A stretch of 44,604 nt of DNA. It comes from Reclinomonas americana ATCC 50394 (Eukaryota > Jakobida > Jakobea > Jakobida). Every line of letters begins with the position of its first letter. Position 1 is the first letter of the stretch. Below, in pieces: positions 22,290-31,600 of this stretch. Made by a program: the position numbers and the translations under genes. Location: assembly GCA_048213135.1 (NCBI GenBank), contig PS015129.1, forward strand, positions 237,090-281,693, read 5' to 3'. The notes beneath the pieces were generated by a model that saw only the letters and a list, made by a program, of their open reading frames with translations, was not told the origin of the DNA and ran no database searches.

Positions 22290-23050
22290 TTGGTCGCAGG
22301 AGGAGCCCTTGAAACAGTTCCGACCTCGACAGAGATTGCCTTCGACCTTCGACCACCAGCATCCCACCCGTTGATCGACCCGCAAGCCGTCCACAACCTC
22401 GTACGAACTCGAGGAGATCGGGCACAGCCCTGCCATCCAGAACCTGCATTTCTTCTGCACATCGACCGTACTGCGTCGTCCACTGCCTGTGGCACAGCGC
22501 CGACACCTGCATCTTCGCCGTCGACCATCGACGCACAATGCAGTCCAGTACGCCGTAGAAACTCGAGGAGATCAGGCACAGCCCTGCCATCCACCAAGAG
22601 TAAAGTCTGCAAGTCTCCTTCGTCTGTCGATCCACTGCGTCGTCAACTGCCTCGTTCGAACTCGAGGAGATCAGGCACAGCCCTGCCTTCCACCAGAACC
22701 TGCAACGTTTTCCTGTCCATCGACCCACTGCGTCGTCCACTGCCTCGGGCACAGCCCTGCCCTGCACCGACATCTGCAGCTTCTCCTCCTGCCCATCGAC
22801 GCACAATGCAGTCCAGTACGCCGTGAAACTCAAGGAGATCGGGCACAGGCTTGCCTCCTTCGCCAGTCGATTGACAACATCGTCCACTGCGTTGTGCGAC
22901 TCGAGGAGCCTGCTATCCGTATCGGTATCGGCAACTTCTTCTCCTGCTCATCCATCGATCCACAGCGTCTTCCACTGCCCTGTAAGACTGAGCGCGACCC
23001 TGCCACACACACACACACCAGCATCGTGCGATTCGAGCAGATCAGCGCGA
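22290..23050. repeat. Degenerate tandem repeat between twinfilin and the fluoride exporter
   Basis: Units of roughly 75-170 bp share aactcgaggagatc(a/g)ggcac, agccctgcc(a/t)tcca and ccactgcgtcgtc(c/a)actgcc. The aactcgaggag element recurs near 22406, 22559, 22658, 22826 and, weaker, 22902. A block beginning atcgacgcacaatgcagtcc occurs at about 22527 and 22796. Several frames are open throughout because of the repeat. It lies in the 0.9 kb gene-free interval between two minus-strand genes. Confidence 0.85.
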
Positions 23051-23071
23051 GCCCTCCACTCGGGGTTTCGT

Positions 23072-24349
23072 TCACGTCAGCGGCGCTTCGAGGGATGCAA
23101 TGAGGCCGACGCCGACTACCACCGACGCCGTGGCGTACCACAGTGCCAGCCAAAACGGCAGTGTGTGCAGCTCGGCAATCAGTGTCGACACTGTCGACAG
23201 CGAGCCGCAAAAGCCCACCAGCAGCGCTGTCACCACGGCGGTGGAGAGCGGACACCTGCAGCGCCTGCGGTGAGCAAAGGAGATACGCCAGCGCGCCAGT
23301 GCATGGTCGGAGCACGCAACGGTGCGGGGGAGGAGGCGGGCAGGTGTGCGAGAGCCACGCGAACGGCGCCGGTGCACAGGCACGCCACGGTGTTGGCAGT
23401 CCACGTGAAGAGCGGAAAGCGCGGATACCGAGAGTTGTACGTGGCCAGGTAGAAGCGAAGAGAGGCACCAGTGGGCGCGACGAGAGCAGACCACCACTGT
23501 GTGGGGAGAGAAGGTTGGCAACCGTAGCTCAGAGTGCTACTCCTTCTTGCGATACGCACCTCCACGCGAAAGCGCATCTCGAATGCGGCGAGCATGGCAA
23601 AGAGACACAGTGGCACCAGGCCGGCCACCACTACGACAATCCATTGCACCACTCCTGCCTGCAAAGTGAGCAGCAGATTCGTCGGCAGCGACTGTGGCAC
23701 ACGAAACTCGGCGATTCCCTGAACGGCGCCGCCACCGAGGTCACCCGCTGCAGGGAGCGACCGATAAAGGCACTCGCCGCCGGCGACGCCCGTACGCACT
23801 GCTCGCCCACCACAAAGCACCCGTAGGCCAGCGCCATCCCACTCGCCAGCTTCCACGCAGCCGCATACACGTCAGCATCGAGGTCGCGTGCCACCAGCTC
23901 CATCCACCCCGAAAAGGTCGTCAGTGAGCCACAAAACCCACTGCTGAGCGCCACCAGCAGATGCGGCGATTGCAGGAGAAGCGACTCACGCAGCGCAAAC
24001 AGCACGCCCATGAACAGACAGCCGACTGCAAGCGAGCGATGGTCGGAAGAATAGCTGCTGGTGGCGATCAGCAGCAGCAATGATGAGACGAACCCATGTT
24101 GGGCAGCAGCGTCACATGAAACATGTCTCTGTCACCACTGCTCCCGTGCAGCTGCAGCACCGACGACGTCAACAGCATGCGCGTGAGCACGCCGGCAGGA
24201 GCTGTCCAGGCGATCAGACTGAGCACGCGAGGAGTCCACATTGTCGACGACTGCTGCTGCTGTTGCTGTTGCTGTGGTGGTAAAGGCAACAGCTGGTGCA
24301 CCACGGGTACCTCATGGTGCACGTGGTCCTCTTCCTCCTCGTCGTGCAT
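23072..24349 (-). CDS. FEX: Fluoride exporter FEX (two CrcB/Fluc-type domains)
   Basis: Eukaryotic FEX proteins are plasma-membrane fluoride channels made of two fused CrcB/Fluc-like halves. Five exons: 24349-24094, 24025-23745, 23658-23560, 23496-23321 and 23264-23072, giving 334 residues. Half 1: APAGVLTRMLL, LLPNMVGCLFMG, and SSGFCGSLTTFSGWMEL, the conserved GFCGSLTTFS channel motif. A linking hydrophobic helix follows (VVQWIVVVVAGLVPLCLF). Half 2: VAPTGASLRFYLA with FTWTANTVACL, and VGFCGSLSTVSTLIAEL. Both copies keep the GFCGSL break, although the first Thr and the Phe are changed in half 2 (STVST instead of TTFS). The N-terminal 40 residues are acidic, His- and Gln-rich, and probably cytosolic. 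It may support survival in fluoride-containing environments, as in fungi and plants. The last intron uses a GTTGCG donor. Confidence 0.92.
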
Positions 24350-24650
24350 CCGTCGCAGCGTTGAGTCGATCGAGGATCTGGTGTCCTCTCAAGTGTATGT
24401 CTCAGGCCAGGTATAGGCGTGTTTCTATCGCATGGCATGTGTCGTGCAAGCACGACTACTCAGCTCCAGCAGCTTTGCAAGCCCAGTGAAGTGTCAGTGA
24501 TCGATCTCGACGTTCGACGAGCGCGAAGTTGAACCGCCAGGTGTCATCGCCGAGTTGAATGCACACTACTGCATATATGAGCGCCTACATACAAGCTGTT
24601 ACTGTTGCAGCTGCAGTGACCAGCACAAGTTAAGTCGGAATATTATCAGC
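24350..24650. other. Divergent intergenic region
   Basis: About 300 bp between the FEX start (minus) and the small 24651 gene (plus), probably a shared promoter region. No motif I can name. Confidence 0.4.
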
Positions 24651-24824
24651 ATGTCCTGCGCATGCAAACTCACTCACACTCGCGATCGCCAGCTCGTCTG
24701 CAACGCAATGGCGGTGTCGTATCCCAGTGTGATGCCCTCGGTGAGTGAGCAGCGAAGAGTGCATGAGAAATGAAGTGTGAAGAGAGAATGAGTCACACGC
24801 ACTTGCTCTCTCACACTCATGCAC

Positions 24825-24861
<37 letters not shown>

Positions 24862-24977
24862 TCTCTCACCTGTGTCATACTGCACTGTANNNNNNNNNNN
24901 NNNNNNNNNGCGATGAGAAATAGAAGTAGTGAGAGAGAAGTAGAGTCACACGCACTTCGTCTCTCTCACACTCATGC

Positions 24978-25019
<42 letters not shown>

Positions 25020-25421
25020 CTCACACCTGTGTTGCATACTGCACTGCTGAGCGCAGTTCTGTGGAAATCTCGTTCCACGTTCACACTCTCTCGCTCACTC
25101 ACACTCACCCTCACACACACACTCTCTCTCTTTCTCACACTCACACTCACTCTCTCACTCTCTCACCCTCTCACTCTCTCACACTCTCACTCTCTCATTG
25201 ATTTGTTGCATTGATTTCAGCTCTATGTCGGCGACTCTTCTTCGTCTTCGTCATCGGCGGCTTTGGCATCCGCGGCCGCTGCTGTTGCGATCAACGGAAT
25301 GGGCAGTGAGCAGCCGCTGGTTCCGCGACGAGGCAGCTGCTGGTTCCCGGATGAGTTGGAGAATGCGCTGTTTCGTATGCGAAAGGAGATGGGAGAGAGG
25401 AAGAGGAAGATGGTCTCGTGA
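24651..25421 (+). CDS. Possible small two-exon gene, unknown function
   Basis: Exon 1 24651-24740 (ends VSYPSVMPS, donor gtgagtg) joins in phase 0 to exon 2 25221-25421 after a strong acceptor (ttgatttcag). The product is about 96 residues: a short N-terminus, LYVGD, a Ser/Ala run, then PRRGSCWFPDELENALFRMR and a basic end. The intron is unusually long (480 nt) and holds GT repeats and an N gap. No family recognised. Exon 2 looks protein-like; exon 1 is weaker, and an internal ATG at 24708 is an alternative start. Confidence 0.4.
24765..25045. repeat. Two copies of a ~130-bp segment flanking an N gap
   Basis: The segment gatgagaaat...agtcacacgcactt...ctctctcacactcatgcact, (GT)n, then a tail containing ctgtgt and atactgcactg, occurs before (24765-24889) and after (24909-25048) a 19-N gap. 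It is either a tandem duplication or the same contig end placed twice. Confidence 0.8.
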
Positions 25422-25880
25422 GAGAATGACACTCGCTGCAGGGTCTTCCATGCTCTCTGTCTCGCTCTCCTTCTTCCACTTGCATCCCTATAAGAGAAGG
25501 GAGAGAGATGGAGAAGATGAAGAAAACAAGAAAGAAAACGAGGTGGGAAATGAGACTGAGAAGAAAGGCTCGGATGCATGTACCTCAGGTTCTCCTCTCG
25601 TTCTTCTTCTTCCGTCTCTGAAAGGGAAGAGGAGAAGAGCTCGTTAGAGAATGACACTCGCTGCAGGGGTTTTCACTCTCTGTCTCCCTCTCCTTCTTTC
25701 CCTGAATGACACTTGCTCAAGATGTACGTCCCGCTCTCCGTAAGAAGGAAGTACGGCTAGAAACGGAAGAGTGAGACGAAGAGAAGAGAGACTAGCAATC
25801 GGTACTGGATGTGCCTCCTGCTCTCCTCTCGTTCTTCTTCTTCCATCTCTGAGAGACAGAAAAGTGCCCGCAAGATCGCT
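25422..25880. repeat. Imperfect ~220-bp duplication upstream of the U-box-like gene
   Basis: agagaatgacactcgctgcagg begins copies at about 25422 and 25647. The ends ctctcgttcttcttcttcc(g/a)tctctgag match at about 25595 and 25828. The 1.05 kb between 25422 and 26475 has no convincing gene. Confidence 0.75.
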
Positions 25881-25974
25881 GGACGAGCTCGCTGAGCAAA
25901 TCTCTCTTTCTCTCTTCTCATGCTGAGAGAAAGCCAATCGCTGCTTCGTTTTCATCCCCTCTTGAGAGAGTATC

Positions 25975-26465
25975 GAAGCCCTCTCCCTCACCCTCTCCCT
26001 CTCCCTCTTCCTCTCCCTCTCCCTCTCCCTCTCCCTCTCCCTCTCCCTCTCCCTCTCCCACTCCCTCTCCCTCCCCTCTCCCCCTCCCTCTCTCCCTTCT
26101 CCCATCCCCCCTCGCCCTCACCCCTCCCTTCCCCCTCTTGTCCCCNNNNNNNNNNNNNNNNNNNNNNNNNNNNNNNNNNNNNNNNNNNNNNNNNNNNNNN
26201 NNNNNNNNNNNNNNNNNNNNNNNNNNNNNNNNNNNNNNNNNNNNNNNNNNNNNNNNNNNNNNNNNNNNNNNNNNNNNNNNNNNNNNNNNNNNNNNNNNNN
26301 NNNNNNNNNNNNNNNNNTCCTCCCCCCTCCCTCCTCCTCCCTTCCTCCCATCCCCCCTCCGCCCTCACCCCTCCCTTCCCCCTCTTGTCCCTCACTCTCC
26401 CCCTCCCCCTCCCTCTCCCTCTTGTCCCTCTCCTCTCCCTTCTCCCTTCTCCCTTGCCTTTTCCT
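25975..26465. repeat. CCCTCT-type polypyrimidine repeat with an N gap
   Basis: Uninterrupted pyrimidines (ccctct units, then cccctc) run on both sides of Ns at 26146-26317, up to gcgcag just before the next ATG at 26476. The sequence before the gap (about 26100-26145) is repeated almost exactly after it (about 26346-26391). Confidence 0.9.
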
Positions 26466-26475
26466 CCCGCGCAGA

Positions 26476-28547
26476 ATGGGCAAGCGCCCCGCCCCACGCC
26501 ACCCCGCCTCCGACACCATGGCCGCCTTTTGCATCAACACCACCGGCCTCATTGCCCGTCTGCGTGAGAAGCGTCGTGAGCAGCTGGCGCAGGTGAAGCA
26601 CCACCACCACCACCACAGTGCCTTCCTCCCCTATCACCTCACTTCGCCACCCTGCAGCTCCGCTCCCAGGACTCGTCAGGCGGCAATGGTGCCGCAAGTG
26701 CAGCGGCAGCTGCGGCCGCCGCCGCCGCCGCCCTCCCGCACATGGAGGACAAGACGCCCGAGGTGACGCCCTCCACTCCCGGCGGGTCCGACAATATCTT
26801 CCAGACCGAGTTGCGCGAGGAGGAGCGCACGCTGATTGAGAAGAAGCTGGAGGCTAATCGCCGTCTGCACGATGCGTTTGCGCGCAAGGCACAGCGCGAG
26901 AAGATTCAGCGTGTGCGAGAGGCACTGAGGTGTGTGTCAAGCTAGAGACGCACTGTGTGTGCGTGACTTCACTCTCTCACATTCCAACTCCCTGTCACCT
27001 ACAGCTGGCCCTCCGACGACGAAATTCTGGTCGCGCTGCGCATGTGTCGCGAGGATGAAGGCGAAGTGCTGCAGAAAATGNNNNNNNNNNNNNNNNNNNN
27101 NNNNNNNNNNNNNNNNNNNNNNNNNNNNNNNNNNNNNNNNNNNNNNNNNNNNNNNNNNNNNNNNNNNNNNNNNNNNNNNNNNNNNNNNNNNNNNNNNNNN
27201 NNNNNNNNNNNNNNNNNNNNNNNNNNNNNNNNNNNNNNNNNNNNNNNNNNNNNNNNNNNNNNNNNNNNNNNNNNNNNNNNNNNNNNNNNNNNNNNNNNNN
27301 NNNNNNNNNNNNNNNNNNNNNNNNNNNNNNNNNNNNNNNNNNNNNNNNNNNNNNNNNNNNNNNNNNNNNNNNNNNNNNNNNNNNNNNNNNNNNNNNNNNN
27401 NNNNNNNNNNNNNNNNNNNNNNNNNNNNNNNNNNNNNNNNNNNNNNNNNNNNNNNNNNNNNNNNNNNNNNNNNNNNNNNNNNNNNNNNNNNNNNNNNNNN
27501 NNNNNNNNNNNNNNNNNNNNNNNNNNNNNNNNNNNNNNNNNNNNNNNNNNNNNNNNNNNNNNNNNNNNNNNNNNNNNNNNNNNNNNNNNNNNNNNNNNNN
27601 NNNNNNNNNNNNNNNNNNNNNNNNNNNNNNNNNNNNNNNNNNNNNNNNNNNNNNNNNNNNNNNNNNNNNNNNNNNNNNNNNNNNNNNNNNNNNNNNNNNN
27701 NNNNNNNNNNNNNNNNNNNNNNNNNNNNNNNNNNNNNNNNNNNNNNNNNNNNNNNNNNNNNNNNNNNNNNNNNNNNNNNNNNNNNNNNNNNNNNNNNNNN
27801 NNNNNNNNNNNNNNNNNNNNNNNNNNNNNNNNNNNNNNNNNNNNNNNNNNNNNNNNNNNNNNNNNNNNNNNNNNNNNNNNNNNNNNNNNNNNNNNNNNNN
27901 NNNNNNNNNNNNNNNNNNNGCAGACGATGTGTCTTCGGAGAACTCGGACGGGTGTGTTGTGTCCCACCACTCCTTTTTCTACTCCCGTTGTTGGTCTCAT
28001 CCCGCCCCCTTCTGGCATGGCAGCTCCGACTCGGATGCCGCGTACCGACCTCACAAGCGTGTCTCTGGGTCGATGTTGTCGGCTCCTGGACAGATGCCGG
28101 TTATCGACTCGTATATGACCACATTGGGCAGTGCGGCGTGGCGTGCATTCTGCGAAGGATTCCTGGACCCCATCACACTCGACCCGGTGGTGAAGCCGGC
28201 GCTCTCCCCGCAGGGCTTTGTTATGGGGTTGCGTTGCCGCTGGTGTCTCGTATCTTTTTTCTTCCTTCTCCGCGCGTGCTCATTTGTCACACAGTTACGA
28301 CACGTGGTTGAGCGTGCTGATGCACTCGGAGCCGAAGAACACGTGCCCCTACTCGCAGCGTCGGGTGACCAAGCGCGAGCTGGTCATCCTCACTCCCGAC
28401 AACTTTGACGACTACCGTGATCGGATTGTCACTTGGCACTACGACGAGGCCACTGGCAAGGGCGAGCAGCAAGAGGTGAAGATGGCTGCGCCGGCCGAGA
28501 AGCCCACACAGGAGCAGAGTATCGTGGAGGGCGAGGAGGCCGAGTGA
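26476..28547 (+). CDS. Protein with a C-terminal U-box-like domain (gap inside)
   Basis: Exons: 26476-26592, 26658-26929, 27005 to the gap (Ns 27081-27919), a segment from 27920 to 27951, 28024-28227 and 28295-28547. N-terminus MGKRPAPRHPASDT, then a helical RLREKRREQLAQ, a poly-Ala tract, and a charged coiled-coil-like stretch (ELREEERTLIEKKLEANRRL). After the gap: FLDPITLDPVVKPALSPQGF, then YDTWLSVLM and NTCPYSQRRVTKRELVIL. This follows the U-box layout (D-PIT-PV, a G-x-ydtWL helix, C-P, then a closing basic and hydrophobic strand). That suggests an E2-binding ubiquitin-ligase fold, but the central Gly-His is absent, and a relative with another function is possible. The acidic tail ends EGEEAE. 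A pyrimidine tract and gcagA lie directly before the ATG, suggesting a 5'UTR intron. Convergent with VPS13, 67 bp between stops. Confidence 0.65.
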
Positions 28548-28614
28548 CAGTGCAGCAGTGGGGTGTGGCAAATATACACACAATCATTTACAGCGCATTA
28601 AACAATTAACAACC

Positions 28615-31600
28615 TCACCGACCACCGCGTGTCATGCGCACGAAATGACCAAAGGCACGCAGCAGGGTCTCCACAAACAGTAACATGCCCTCCTCGTCGG
28701 CCTCCGACGACGCATGCAGCAAGATGCGACGCTCAAAGTGCGGATACTGCAGCGGGCCGGTGGTGTACGGGTTGCGCAAGGCCAGCGTCAGCGTATCACC
28801 GAGCACACTAATGTTGGACACATCTGCGACCGTGACTGTGAGTCGACGGACATCGGTGACCACAAACAAGCGCAGCAGCCGCAACTGCTGAATTCATCCT
28901 CGTCCTCCATGTGGTTATCTTCCTTGCGCACACGCAACAGACGACGATCCGTCACCACAAACCATGAATTGGAGTTGGCAAAGTCGCAGTGGAACAAATA
29001 CTGCGCATGGCGGCATGAGAGAGAGATAGAGAGAGAGGAAGGATGCGACAAAAAATCAGTGAGTCTGTCTCACCTCATCGTCGCGGAACTTGCCGTCTCT
29101 CGTAAACTGCAGAATCAGTCGCCCCTCGGCCATCATGTCCGAGTACGGCTGCCAAACACACAACAGAGGTCAGCAACACGGCACAATTACGCCAGAAGCA
29201 TCATCCATAGCAGCCACCAACCAGCAGCACGCCCGATTTATCAAAGCCGCGCGGATAGCGCTCGCGTCGCACCTCGTCGCCGCGCCGGGAACCCATGGTG
29301 AAGGTATTGCCGAAGCCCTCGGTGGTCTTCGACACAAAGTCAATGGCACCCGCCACTGGCTTAACGACCACTGCAAATATGAATGGCACGTCAGCCGAAG
29401 CACACGACTCACATGAAAAACTGCGTAAACAAACCGCCCAGCAATCCGGTGCCAATTCCACGCAGCAATCCGAGTGGACCATCTCGCCGCGCTCCACGAA
29501 TCGGATCCACCTGTGTCGTTGAGGCGAACAGTCAAGGAAAAGGCAGGCAGTGCACGAACATGAACCCCTTCCTGTCTCCTACGGCCCCTTCCCGTCCCCT
29601 CTCTTCTCATTTCAATGGCACAACGCACCACCACACCGCTGATGCCGTGAACCTGCGTAGTAACGGTGAAATGAGTCGACGAATCCTTGACGAATAATAC
29701 CCTCCTCACCCCCATCACTTCACGAACCAGTCCACTGCCGAAACTCATGCCACCCTGTGCCAGTCCTTCACCAATGTGCCGCGGCCGCGCTCGCTGATAG
29801 TCCAGACGCCGTGCAATGTACTCGGGGTCCATGGACAGCATGGAAATGCCTGCTCCAAAATTTAGTATGAGACCTCACCCTCTGCGGTCACTCGCCGGCT
29901 TACCTCTGCCCAGATTGCCGGTGATTTTGCCGACAGTGGAAAACGCTCCACGCATGCTATGCCGCACGAGATTGAAGGCGCCCGAGGCGAGACCCGCACC
30001 AAACTGCGATGGACTGCGCACACCACCTCCGCCACTGCCACTGCCCGAACTGGAGAAAAGCGTGCGCACTTGACCGACAGAGCGCAACATGCTGATTGGG
30101 TTGGCGAGAATGTCAAGCGAGCCAATGATCTTGTAGAACTGGCCGGTGACCTCGCCCTGCAATCCTCTGCAACGTGAGGATGGCGGAGAAGACCGGCATC
30201 CTGTGCATCCTGTCCCCTGCGTANNNNNNNNNNNNNNNNNNNNNNNNNNNNNNNNNNNNNNNNNNNNNNNNNNNNNNNNNNNNNNNNNNNNNNNNNNNNN
30301 NNNNNNNNNNNNNNNNNNNNNNNNNNNNNNNNNNNNNNNNNNNNNNNNNNNNNNNNNNNNNNNNNNNNNNNNNNNNNNNNNNNNNNNNNNNNNNNNNNNN
30401 NNNNNNNNNNNNNNNNNNNNNNNNNNNNNNNNNNNNNNNNNNNNNNNNNNNNNNNNNNNNNNNNNNNNNNNNNNNNNNNNNNNNNNNNNNNNNNNNNNNN
30501 NNNNNNNNNNNNNNNNNNNNNNNNNNNNNNNNNNNNNNNNNNNNNNNNNNNNNNNNNNNNNNNNNNNNNNNNNNNNNNNNNNNNNNNNNNNNNNNNNNNN
30601 NNNNNNNNNNNNNNNNNNNNNNNNNNNNNNNNNNNNNNNNNNNNNNNNNNNNNNNNNNNNNNNNNNNNNNNNNNNNNNNNNNNNNNNNNNNNNNNNNNNN
30701 NNNNNNNNNNNNNNNNNNNNNNNNNNNNNNNNNNNNNNNNNNNNNNNNNNNNNNNNNNNNNNNNNNNNNNNNNNNNNNNNNNNNNNNNNNNNNNNNNNNN
30801 NNNNNNNNNNNNNNNNNNNNNNNNNNNNNNNNNCCTTGTACTTGGCCAGCACTCGCTGCCAGAATCCCTGTGCCGTGTCGTGAATGTCGGTTGCCTGCCA
30901 GCCGGTGAACTTGAAGTGACAGCGCTGCAGGTTTTTGAAGAAACTGCCCGCCAGCGAGATAAGTGGATTCGAGGCACTGGAGAGACTAATGTCGCCAGCA
31001 AACGACAAGTACAGCGCCAGCGGCTGAATGTCCATCTCGCGAATGAACAGTCGTTGTGGGCGCTGAGGGAGTGGCCCGCACCGCTGTGTGAGGAGCAACG
31101 TGCTGTTCACACAAAGCAGCGCACCAAAGTCAGTGTTCCGCTCCATGGTTCAGCGAGCAAAGCATGTGCGCAACTTGGCCAGATCAACATCGCCGGTACC
31201 GTGTGCGACACCAGCGGCTGCGAGGCGCGCATCGACACCACCATCGCCTGTCGACTTGGCCACCGCATCGATTGTCTCCAGAGCCACATTCAGCAGGCGC
31301 TCGTCCAGGCGCACTTCGAGCTCTTGTACCGAGCAGCCGACGTAATCCAACGCCAGCGAGTTGCTCGTCGATTCTGCGACGCACACATGAGATGCCGCAC
31401 ACGAGCGATCACTGGCCGCCCAACGCGCACCTTTCATGTTGCGGACAAGGGCAGCGTGCACCACGGGCCGATTGGGGTTGAGTGAGTGCGCGCACGGTCG
31501 CAGCGCCACCGGGTGGATGCAGTCGTACAGCATGTTGTCGATCTGAATGTCGGCCACAAAGAACTCGGCACTCTGCGCCCGCAGCGACGACGACCACTGG

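Noticed and set aside
21754-22887. N-terminal extension of twinfilin through the tandem repeat
   Set aside because: Twinfilin is normally about 350 residues, which the ATG at 22158 gives exactly. The extension is translated repeat and is also open in other frames.
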